From: LMUY01 sp964247705
GTDB lineage: Bacteria > Pseudomonadota > Alphaproteobacteria > Acetobacterales > Acetobacteraceae
Assembly (NCBI GenBank): GCA_964247705.1
Contig: CAXTVQ010000021.1
Span: 1 to 64,000 of the forward strand
Direction of reading: 5' to 3'
Length of the DNA: 64,000 bases
The position numbers were made by a program, and so were the translations under genes. This document shows, in pieces, positions 56,632 to 64,000 of this stretch (the stretch's first letter is position 1; each line of letters starts with the position of its first letter). The notes beneath the pieces are model-generated. The model did not search any database. It had not been told where the DNA came from and worked only from the letters and a program-made list of their open reading frames with translations.

Positions 56632-57496
56632 CTAGCATCTTCAGCGCGTTGGTCAGGCTGCGCCGCATCCGGTTGAACGATTCCGCCAACGAGGCGATCT
56701 CGTCGCGGCCACGGACTAAGTATTCCGGGGCATCCATGTTGCCCAGGCTGACCGCGTTGGCGCTGGCCGAAATCCGGCGTACGGGGCGGATGATCACGAA
56801 CTCCAGCATCACGTTCAGCAGCACGAGCACGAGCAGGAACACCGCGCCCAGCCAGATCAGCACCGTGTCAAACACCGCCCAGGCCTGGTTCAGCGGCACA
56901 GACATCGGAACGGACACGATGCTGGCCCCGAGCACTTCGTTCAGTTTCCAATTGAAGCCGTTCTTGTTGCCATAGAGGTCGATCAGCGATGCGGGCGCTG
57001 CGTCCGGGGTCGAGTGGCAGGCGAGGCAGGCCTGGTCCGTTATGATGATCGGGCGAGACACGGACAGGATCCGGCCGGACGGCGTGTCGCGTTCGGTTTC
57101 CACGCGTTTGAGGCTGCGGTCGGCCCGCATCTGATCGATGACCGTGTGCTGCCAGTCGGCCGGCAGATCGGCCGGATTGGTCGGGTCCAGCACCACTGTC
57201 CGGTAGCTGTAATCCGCCAATTGCGTCTGCACGGCGCGAAAATTGGTCTGCGCCGCCCAAGCGGGCACGGATTGCGGCAAGAAACGATGGGCGAACTGGT
57301 TGGCCACCAAGGGCGCGATCTCGTCGGCGGTATAGCGGCTGATCGCGGCGGCCTGGGCGTCCATGAGGGCCGCCTCGCTGAGGACACCGCGACGCGCATC
57401 GGCGAAGATCAAGTTATATGACAAGCCGGCCGCGAGCCCGAGGCCGACGAGAAGCCCCGTCAGCAGCACCAAATTGAACTTCAGCCGCAAACCCAT
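56624..57496 (-). CDS. Haem-binding HAMP-domain membrane sensor (DUF3365/Tll0287-like)
   Basis: A 290-residue protein. Membrane helix 1 spans about 8-30, a periplasmic domain follows with the haem motif C157-L-A-C160-H161 (ACLACHS), membrane helix 2 spans 212-234, and a HAMP domain occupies 235-285. The protein ends there, without a kinase or methyl-acceptor domain. The periplasmic domain resembles the DUF3365/Tll0287 haem sensors for redox state or gases. The natural output partner is the Ser/Thr kinase encoded next. The ATG at 57496 comes 11 bases after the caspase-like gene; the open frame upstream is a shadow. Confidence 0.85.
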
Positions 57497-57507
57497 CCGC
57501 GTACCCC

Positions 57508-58602
57508 TTAGCTTCCCAACAGTTGACTGACCTGTTCGGCGGTAAGCTTGCCGGTCACGGCCTCGTTCGACTCCTGCTGAAAGTGCCGGATCGCAGCGAG
57601 AGTGTCGGCGGCGAACACGCCGGATACGCGGCCGTGGAAATAGCCCAGACGCTGCAACGCGAGTTGCACCCGCCGGCGCTCGGCCGGATTTAGCGGAGCC
57701 GGGTCGCCACTCGTCGGATGCTGCGGTGCGGGCTTGCTCTCGGACGGGGACGTTGCAACCTGTGACGGTGGCGTAGCGGCAGCGACCACGGCGGGCGGTT
57801 CGGGCGCTGCAGCAGCCGGCCCACCGGTCAACCAGCTCGCCGTAGCCGGTGCGCGCGACACCAGCATCTGGCCGCGAGCCGCAGAGAGCGTGGTCGGCAG
57901 GTCGGCAAGAGCCTTCGACAGGTCGACATTGCCTGCCTGCAACAGGTCGGAGAACGCAGAGGCGAGCGGCGACGGGCCGATCGCGCCGGCCGTGGGCAGC
58001 AAGGCAGCGGCCAGGCCCGCATGAAGGTTGTCGCCCGGCCGCAGCATCGAGTCGAACGAGAGCTGCGGGTCCGTGCTGGACTGCAGCGCCACGTCCATCA
58101 GCACCAGCCCGGCACCGGCGCCCGGCGTGGCGATGGAGGACATGAGCAGGCGCGCCACGATCCCCTGCGTCAGCACATCGGTCGGGCGCTCCAATCGCGT
58201 CTCCGACGGGAGCACGAACAGCCTCTCGGCGAACGGCGCCACATAACCACAGACGTAGATCACGCTGCGGCTGCCCGGAGAGGCCGCGACCTCGTCGCCC
58301 AGGGCCGCGATGGCCGTTCCTGTGCGCGCATTGCTGGGATCGCTGAGTTCCGTCACCTTGAAACCCGCCCTCGTCAACGCGGCAGCAACCAGGCGCGCCG
58401 ACATTTGGCATCCGGGGAGGGCAGGTAGAGCGGCGTAGGACGCGTTGCCGATGACCAAGGCAACGCTCGGCGGAGCGGCGTCGGCGGCTTGCGTGGGGAC
58501 AGCCTGGGCCAGGACACTTGCAACGACGGCGCCAAGCGCGACGCAGGACAACCTTAGCGATACCATTACGGGAAGTAGATAGCCTGATTTGGTTGCGTTC
58601 AT
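57508..58602 (-). CDS. Pseudo-caspase (degenerate peptidase C14) with peptidoglycan-binding domain
   Basis: A 364-residue protein: a signal peptide (about 14-40), a caspase-fold domain at about 45-175 (VALVIGNASYAALPALPGCQMSARLVAAALTRAGFKV), a Pro/Ala-rich linker, and a PG_binding_1 domain at 308-364. The catalytic dyad is missing: where GHG is expected the sequence is CGY120V, and where the Cys of DxC is expected it is DVAL (170-173). It is probably a periplasmic non-catalytic scaffold. ATG 58602 overlaps the glycosyltransferase stop (TGATG), which fixes the start; the in-frame ATG at 58566 is the alternative. Confidence 0.8.
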   Translation of the reverse strand: MNATKSGYLLPVMVSLRLSCVALGAVVASVLAQAVPTQAADAAPPSVALVIGNASYAALPALPGCQMSARLVAAALTRAGFKVTELSDPSNARTGTAIAALGDEVAASPGSRSVIYVCGYVAPFAERLFVLPSETRLERPTDVLTQGIVARLLMSSIATPGAGAGLVLMDVALQSSTDPQLSFDSMLRPGDNLHAGLAAALLPTAGAIGPSPLASAFSDLLQAGNVDLSKALADLPTTLSAARGQMLVSRAPATASWLTGGPAAAAPEPPAVVAAATPPSQVATSPSESKPAPQHPTSGDPAPLNPAERRRVQLALQRLGYFHGRVSGVFAADTLAAIRHFQQESNEAVTGKLTAEQVSQLLGS

Positions 58603-59843
58603 CAATGATCGCGACACGGTGCCGTTTTTTCGACGACGCCGCGGATCAGTTCGAACCATCCTTTCAGATGGAGCGCCATCGCGAAACGAGTTTCGGCAAA
58701 TACTCGGGCGGCCTGCCCTCTTGCCGCGCGACGCCCAGCATCATCCAGCAGCGCGCAGGTTTGCTGAGCGACCGCGGAAGGGGTGAGGGGTGCTACCAGC
58801 ATGCCCGTATCGTCATGGCTGATGAACTCGCGCGTGGCCGCCGTCTCCGCAGCCAGGATTGTACAGCCGCATGCCATGGCCTCACGCAGTGACCAAGAGG
58901 CGATGAACGGGTACGATAGGTAACAGTGGACGTCCGATCGCTGCAGCACGCGGACGAAGTCGAGATAACCGGTTCGGCCCGGGAAATGCAGGCGCCCAAG
59001 GTCCACCCGTCCCGCGACCTCGGCAAGCAGCCGCTCTCGCCACGTGCCCGTCAGCGGCTGCAATCCGTAGCTCACCCCGTCTCCGCCAAGACAGATCACC
59101 TGTACGTTGGAACGGGCCATGATATCCGGCAGCGCGCGCATGAAGGTGTGAAATCCGCGATACGGCTCGAGGTCGCGCGCCACGAACGTCACCAGATGCT
59201 CGTCCGGCCCAACGTCTATCGAGCCGAGCCGGAAGGGTGCGGTGCGGCTTGCCGGGTCGGGGCGGCAAGTTTCCAGGTCGACGCCGTCCGGGATCACGCG
59301 GATCGCCGGCTGCGCCCAGCTTGGATACAGCGAGCGCTGCCACTCCGTCGGGCTGACGCCTTGTTGCCCCTGCAGCAGCGCGAGCACGCCGGCTGCATTC
59401 TTGGCGCGCACGCCGCCCAACTGGCCTGGATGGACAGCAAACTCCGGGTCGAACCCAACGTCGGCGCCCTCGCCGTGGTAGAAATATTCGCGGTAGCCGA
59501 TGTGCGGCACGCCGGGCCAGACATCGTGCAGGTTGAGCGTCTCGCCCCAACCCTCGTGGCCGATGATGATGTCCGGCTGGAACCCGGCCTCGCGCAGGCC
59601 CGCCGCGACTTCGGCGACGGCCACCGCGTTGCGCATGGCCGCATCGAACGCGCGCGCATCGGAATGGGTGCGGTGGGAGGCCGGGGTCACGGCATATGTC
59701 ACCTTCGTTACTCCGGCGATCTCCCACTTGCTGGGCCGGGTGATGAATACAATGCGGTGACCGCGGTGTGCGGCAAGCGCCTCGAGCAGGTGTACGAACT
59801 GGCCAGGGAAGCTGCGGTGTACGAACAGCAGTTGCATCGGCAC
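58602..59843 (-). CDS. Glycosyltransferase family 4-like
   Basis: A 413-residue GT-B glycosyltransferase. MQLLFVHRSFPGQFVHL opens the N-terminal acceptor domain; the donor domain includes VTFVARDLEPYRGFHTFMRALPDI, CLGGDGVSYG, and YPFIASWSLREAMACGC with the conserved acidic residue near the nucleotide site. It would transfer a nucleotide sugar, perhaps to a glycan or a small molecule. It heads the operon with the pseudo-caspase, haem sensor and kinase, so a cell-envelope role is likely. GTG 59843 is chosen because GGAG lies five bases upstream; ATG 59837 is also possible. Confidence 0.87.
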   Translation of the reverse strand: MPMQLLFVHRSFPGQFVHLLEALAAHRGHRIVFITRPSKWEIAGVTKVTYAVTPASHRTHSDARAFDAAMRNAVAVAEVAAGLREAGFQPDIIIGHEGWGETLNLHDVWPGVPHIGYREYFYHGEGADVGFDPEFAVHPGQLGGVRAKNAAGVLALLQGQQGVSPTEWQRSLYPSWAQPAIRVIPDGVDLETCRPDPASRTAPFRLGSIDVGPDEHLVTFVARDLEPYRGFHTFMRALPDIMARSNVQVICLGGDGVSYGLQPLTGTWRERLLAEVAGRVDLGRLHFPGRTGYLDFVRVLQRSDVHCYLSYPFIASWSLREAMACGCTILAAETAATREFISHDDTGMLVAPLTPSAVAQQTCALLDDAGRRAARGQAARVFAETRFAMALHLKGWFELIRGVVEKTAPCRDH

Positions 59844-59954
59844 ACTTCACTCCGGACCTTCTCGTAAATTGGACCAACCGCACGGAAGCGTGATTAACAC
59901 CATGACACGAGCGTAAGGACGAGGTATCTTAACCGAGATTAATCGGCAGACACT

Positions 59955-61739
59955 GTGGACCACCAAGCGACACAGCTAAAAACCGCCTTCCGCTGGTGGC
60001 TTGCATCCATCTTGGTGGTTGCAACAGGCTGGTTGCTCGTGCTGACCCGGCCCGCAGCGGCGCAACGGCCAGACGCTCCGTACACCGGCAACCTGGTGCC
60101 GCAGGGCTCGCCCATTCCTCGCATCCTGCCGCCTGCGCCACCGAGTGTCGCACCCGATGCCGGCCTGACCCAGCCGGTGGCTCCCGGGGCGTCCCCCGCG
60201 GTCGACGTGCCCGTCCGCAGCGTGTCCATCGCCGGGGCGACTGCATTTGCCGATGCCCGGCTCGCCGCGTTGACGGCCGGGCTGGTCGGCCCGTCCATTC
60301 CGGTTGCCAAGATCGAGGCAGCCCGGGCGGCCCTGCTGAACTTGTATCGTGGCCAGGGCTTCGTGCTGACCACCGTCAGCGCCAATGTCAGCCCTGCCGG
60401 CGACCTCCGGTTCAACATCATCGAAGGCCGCATCGCCGAGGTGAAGCTGGACGGCGACATCGGCCCTGCTGGCGTCCAGGTGCTGCGCTTCCTCAACCAC
60501 CTGACCGAACACCAGCCGATCGATAACGCCACGCTTGAGCGCTGGCTGTTGCTGGCGCAGGACGTGCCGGGCGTCACCCTGCATGCCGTGCTGCAGCCGT
60601 CGGCCGAGGATCCGGGGGCCCTGACCTTGGTGGCCCAGGTGCAGCGGCAGGCGGTGAACGGCCTGTTGACGATCGACAACCGCGCCTTCCGCCAGACCGG
60701 CCCGGAAGAAGGCCTGGCGATCGTCGACCTCAACAGCTTCACGCAACTGGGCGAGCGGACCGAACTGTCCATCTACCACACCAACGGAAGCACGCAGAAC
60801 TTCGGCCAGGCCTCCACGGAGGTCTTCGCCGGTGGTTCGGGGCTGAAGATCCGCATCTATGGCGGTTACGGCAAGGCCGAGCCGTCCGACCCGCTGCGGG
60901 AGATCGGCTATCAGGGCTTCACCACCACCTTCGGCCTGGCCGCTTCCTACCCGGTGATCCGCTCCCGCCAGCAGACGCTGAACGTGATCGCCAACCTCGA
61001 TGCGGTCGAAACCGAGATCCGCACCGCGAGCGGCCCCCAAGGGCAAGAGATCCGCGCCAGCCGCGATTCCCTCCGCATCGCGCGGATCGGCGCCGAATAT
61101 GCGATCGAGGATTTGCTGGCCGGCAACGCCCGCCCGGCCGTCAACTTCGCCAGCATTCGCCTGTCCCAGGGCGTGCCCTTCCTGGGCGGAACCGGTAACG
61201 GCAACGCAACGCCCGGGCGGCAGAACGAGCGGGTCGACTTCACCAAAGTCGCGGTCGAGCTGTCGCGGACGCAGACGCTGTTCGTGCCCTGGAGCGAAGC
61301 GAGCGTCGCCTTGAAGACCCGCGTGCTCGGGCAAGGCAGCGGCGACGTGCTCCCCCCATCGGAAAAATTCTTCCTGGGCGGCAGCGAGATCAACCGCGGC
61401 TTCTATTCCGGTGAGGTCACCGGCGACAACGCGCTGGCATGGTCGTTCGAGTTGCAGTTGAACACCGGGCTCGACTTGACGGCGTTCAACTACCCGATCC
61501 CGATCACCGCCCAGTTCTACACCTTCTACGACCGCGGCGAGACCTGGGAGAACCAGAAGATCGACCCGAACACCCGCCTATCGTCCGAGGGCGTCGGTGG
61601 CCGCTTCAATATTACCCGCTATACGGAGTTCGACGTGGAGGGCGTGATACGCAACACCAGGCTGCCAGTCGGCACGCAGGGCGTTGTGAAGCCGCTCAAA
61701 GCCGACGCGCTGTATTGGCGGGCGCTGACACGGTTCTGA
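59955..61739 (+). CDS. Two-partner secretion transporter (TpsB/FhaC-ShlB family)
   Basis: A 594-residue outer-membrane transporter. A Sec signal peptide ends around AAAQ (residue 36), a Pro-rich linker follows, then a POTRA region (VRSVSIAGATAFADARLAAL, IIEGRIAEVKLDG) and a C-terminal 16-strand barrel ending in a terminal phenylalanine (YWRALTRF). Such proteins export one dedicated exoprotein. The next gene encodes it, and its ATG overlaps this stop (TGATG). The start is GTG at 59955, with no good ATG near. The gene is divergent from the glycosyltransferase operon across 111 bases. Confidence 0.92.
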   Translation: MDHQATQLKTAFRWWLASILVVATGWLLVLTRPAAAQRPDAPYTGNLVPQGSPIPRILPPAPPSVAPDAGLTQPVAPGASPAVDVPVRSVSIAGATAFADARLAALTAGLVGPSIPVAKIEAARAALLNLYRGQGFVLTTVSANVSPAGDLRFNIIEGRIAEVKLDGDIGPAGVQVLRFLNHLTEHQPIDNATLERWLLLAQDVPGVTLHAVLQPSAEDPGALTLVAQVQRQAVNGLLTIDNRAFRQTGPEEGLAIVDLNSFTQLGERTELSIYHTNGSTQNFGQASTEVFAGGSGLKIRIYGGYGKAEPSDPLREIGYQGFTTTFGLAASYPVIRSRQQTLNVIANLDAVETEIRTASGPQGQEIRASRDSLRIARIGAEYAIEDLLAGNARPAVNFASIRLSQGVPFLGGTGNGNATPGRQNERVDFTKVAVELSRTQTLFVPWSEASVALKTRVLGQGSGDVLPPSEKFFLGGSEINRGFYSGEVTGDNALAWSFELQLNTGLDLTAFNYPIPITAQFYTFYDRGETWENQKIDPNTRLSSEGVGGRFNITRYTEFDVEGVIRNTRLPVGTQGVVKPLKADALYWRALTRF

Positions 61740-64000
61740 TGCGTAATGGCCAGTCAAGGGAGCCGCGCATTGCTGAAGGCGTCACGGATTTGAAAACAGC
61801 AAGGGCCCAGGCTGCATCGGCGCTGATGGCGACGCAGCGGCTCAGCCGCTCCGCCCTCCTGCGCAGCACGGCGTTGCAAGCCGCTGTCGGCTTAGCCTTG
61901 GCAGCCCCGGCTTTGGCCCAGCCCGCCCCGAACGCACGGCCCATGGGAGGGCAGGTGACGGCGGGTTCGGCATCGATCGGCACCACCACGTCCGCCACCA
62001 CCATCACCCAGTCGACCAACCGCGCGGCGATCGATTGGACCAGCTACAACATCGGCAGCCAGCAGAGCGTCAATTACCAGCAGCCGAGCAGCACCTCGGT
62101 CACGCTGAACCGGGTGACGAGCAGCGATCCCTCGCAGATCGCGGGCAAGATCAACGCGAACGGCCAGATCGTCATCACCAACCAGTCGGGGGTGACGTTC
62201 TACCAGGGCTCCGAGGTCAACGCGCAATCCGTCGTGGTCAGCGCGGCCGGGATCACCAACCAGAACTTCATGGCCGGCAAGATGGCCTTCGACCAGGCCG
62301 CCAACCCGAATGCCCGGATCGTCAACAACGGCAACATCACGGTCAAGCAAGCCGGGCTCGCCGCCCTGGTGGCGCCGTCGGTGGCCAACTCGGGCGTCAT
62401 CAACGCCAAGCTCGGCCACGTGATCCTGGCCGGCGCCGCCGCCCACACCTTAGATATGTACGGTGACGGGCTGGTCAGCATCGACGTCACCAAGCAGGTC
62501 ACCACCGTTCCGGCCGGGGCCGACGGCAAGGCGGTCACGGCCTTGGTGACCAACACCGGCACGATCCGGGCGGATGGCGGCGTGGTGCAACTGACCGCGT
62601 CCGCCGCGGATGGCGTGGTGCAAACGCTGGTCCGCGCCGGCGGGCACATCCAGGCAAACACGGTCGGCAACCAGACCGGCCGCATCGAGGTCGCCGGCAC
62701 CGGCGGCTCCGTCGTGGTGGAGGGCCGCCTTGCCGCCGATGGCCGGGCACCCGGCACCATCGGCGGCCAAGTCATGGTGGCCGGCAGCAACACCACCACG
62801 GTGGCGGCTTCCGCCCACATCAGCGCTAGTGGCCAGACCGGTGGCGGCGCGGTCGCGGTCGGCACGACGCTCGCCCGTGCCACCGGGTCAGGGCCCGCTC
62901 CGGCCGGAACCTCCACCCGCACCGTGATCGCGAGCGGCGCGCGCGTGTCGGCCAACGCCACCGGGCAGGGCAGCGGTGGCCGAATCACGGTGCTCAGCAC
63001 GCAGCAGACGGCTGTGAACGGCGCGCTCGCGGCGAAGGGCGGCACGACCGGCGGCAACGGCGGCGAGATCGAGATGTCGGGCGAGCAGGGGTTCAGCCTG
63101 ACCGGTAAAGCCGATGTTTCCGCGCCGCACGGCGCCCTTGGCACGATCCTGCTCGACCCGGCCAACCTCACGATCTCCAGCACCAGCCCGAGCACGATCA
63201 CGCCGAGCGGGACCAGCCCGAACATCGCCTACAACACCGGCGGCACGGCCACGAACGCCGTGGTGTCGCCGGCCCAGTTAACGGCCCTCACCGGCAACCT
63301 GGTGCTGCAGGCCAGCCAGAACCTGACGGTCGCCAGCAATCTGGCCTACTCGCAAGGCAGCGTCACGTTGCAGGCCGGCAACAACCTGACCGTGAACAGC
63401 GGCGTGACGCTCTCCGCCGGCGGCAACTTGCTGCTGTATGCCGGCTGGAGCGGGATACCTGGCTACAACCCGGCCGGTGGTCTGAGCGTCCAGGGCTCGA
63501 TCTCGGGGCAGGGGATCGACCTGCGCGCCGGCACGGGTGGGATCGCGCTCGGCGGCACGCTGACCGCTTCGACCTCAATGGAACTGACGACGAGCGGCGC
63601 TGTCACGCAGTCGGCTGGCAGCGTGCAAACGCCGAATATCTTCGGTACGGCTGCTTCGGTATCGTTGACGCAGAGTGGCAACCAGATCGCCGGACTCGGC
63701 CTGACGACCGGCGTCATCGGGTCGAACACCACCTTGACGATGAGCGCCGGCGGGCTCGCCGTCGCCACCTCGGTACCGCTGACGGTAGGTGCCAATTCGG
63801 CCGGAGTCACCGGCGGCGTGATCGTTCCGGCCGGTCAGTCGATTTCACTGCAAGCCGATACGCTGAGCCTGATCGCGGGGGCTGGTCAGACCGCTCTATC
63901 CGCACCCGGCGGTACTGTCATCCTGCAGCCGCTGACAGCGGGCCGTGGCATCACCGTCACCAACACACCCTCGGTGACCGGCGGCGTGCTCGCGCTCAGC
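61739..64000 (+). CDS. Filamentous haemagglutinin-type exoprotein (TpsA), 5' part
   Basis: At least 754 residues, still open at the window edge. A long signal region (about 30-62: LSRSALLRSTALQAAVGLALAAPALAQ) precedes a TPS secretion domain with TSYNIGSQQSVNY, the NPNGI-like NQSGVTFYQGSEVN, GNITVKQAGLAALVAPSVANSGVI and KLGHVILAGA. After that come Gly/Thr/Ala-rich beta-helical repeats. It is the partner of the adjacent TpsB and would be secreted or surface-attached, for adhesion or inhibition. Its C-terminal effector part is beyond the window. No stop codon occurs in frame, which is why an automated start/stop search may miss it. Confidence 0.9.
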   Translation, partial: MRNGQSREPRIAEGVTDLKTARAQAASALMATQRLSRSALLRSTALQAAVGLALAAPALAQPAPNARPMGGQVTAGSASIGTTTSATTITQSTNRAAIDWTSYNIGSQQSVNYQQPSSTSVTLNRVTSSDPSQIAGKINANGQIVITNQSGVTFYQGSEVNAQSVVVSAAGITNQNFMAGKMAFDQAANPNARIVNNGNITVKQAGLAALVAPSVANSGVINAKLGHVILAGAAAHTLDMYGDGLVSIDVTKQVTTVPAGADGKAVTALVTNTGTIRADGGVVQLTASAADGVVQTLVRAGGHIQANTVGNQTGRIEVAGTGGSVVVEGRLAADGRAPGTIGGQVMVAGSNTTTVAASAHISASGQTGGGAVAVGTTLARATGSGPAPAGTSTRTVIASGARVSANATGQGSGGRITVLSTQQTAVNGALAAKGGTTGGNGGEIEMSGEQGFSLTGKADVSAPHGALGTILLDPANLTISSTSPSTITPSGTSPNIAYNTGGTATNAVVSPAQLTALTGNLVLQASQNLTVASNLAYSQGSVTLQAGNNLTVNSGVTLSAGGNLLLYAGWSGIPGYNPAGGLSVQGSISGQGIDLRAGTGGIALGGTLTASTSMELTTSGAVTQSAGSVQTPNIFGTAASVSLTQSGNQIAGLGLTTGVIGSNTTLTMSAGGLAVATSVPLTVGANSAGVTGGVIVPAGQSISLQADTLSLIAGAGQTALSAPGGTVILQPLTAGRGITVTNTPSVTGGVLALS

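Noticed and set aside
57508..58602. Active metacaspase
   Set aside because: The fold is recognisable but both catalytic positions are replaced, so I list it as a pseudo-caspase.

Overview
The window is GC-rich chromosomal DNA with tightly packed genes, many 1-4 base stop/start overlaps (ATGA, GTGA, TTGA, TGATG) and gene families common in Alphaproteobacteria. I infer a member of the Rhodospirillales, perhaps Acetobacteraceae. No rRNA gene is present to settle this. A run of 100 N (19186-19285) marks an assembly join.

Layout, left to right. (1) 1-4535: a tRNA-Thr 3' end, an amidase with a GatC/AtzG-like small partner, a crotonase, a small unknown gene, a large extragenic hairpin and an LrgA/LrgB pair. 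(2) 4575-13369: on the minus strand, a CRP-like regulator, then a tightly overlapping operon: SAM/adenylate cyclase/AAA-ATPase protein, YcaO, TfuA, a thermolysin-like metallopeptidase and a 208-residue protein with a heptapeptide-repeat tail. This is a candidate peptide-backbone (thioamide-type) RiPP locus and the most interesting part of the window. Three CRP-type boxes (TGTGA-N6-TCACA form) lie near the regulator and further upstream. (3) 13506-19181: an unknown protein, a TauE/SafE permease, a small secreted protein and a complete polar amino-acid ABC transporter. (4) 19306-23796: Rieske oxygenase, ferredoxin reductase and an FMN/FAD amine demethylase, a set like those for glycine betaine or stachydrine demethylation. 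(5) 23889-28917: an EEP-family nuclease/phosphatase whose start codon looks lost, and an RND efflux pump with its adaptor.

(6) 29055-41564: a branched acyl-CoA catabolic region. Divergent operons carry acyl-CoA dehydrogenase, nitroreductase and two MaoC hydratases on one side, and alpha-methylacyl-CoA racemase, acyl-CoA synthetase, a TetR regulator and both subunits of a methylcrotonyl-CoA-type carboxylase on the other. A third MaoC protein and a second ligase follow in convergent orientation. Two similar palindromes (CCTAAC-N4-GTWAG), one in the divergent promoter and one before the TetR gene, are the probable operators.

(7) 41778-52401: a large PAS/GAF hybrid histidine kinase, a hexapeptide acetyltransferase with a GlcD/Dld-type flavin dehydrogenase, a divergent HpaI aldolase, UxaA-type dehydratase and GNAT operon, a His-rich secreted micro-protein, an EEP protein and cardiolipin synthase. 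(8) 52402-55108: an AT-richer regulatory stretch, a 52-codon gene and isocitrate lyase ending in a strong hairpin. (9) 55300-59843: an operon of glycosyltransferase, catalytically degenerate caspase-like protein, haem-binding HAMP protein and Ser/Thr kinase. (10) 59955-64000: a TpsB/TpsA two-partner secretion pair, with the exoprotein gene running off the window.
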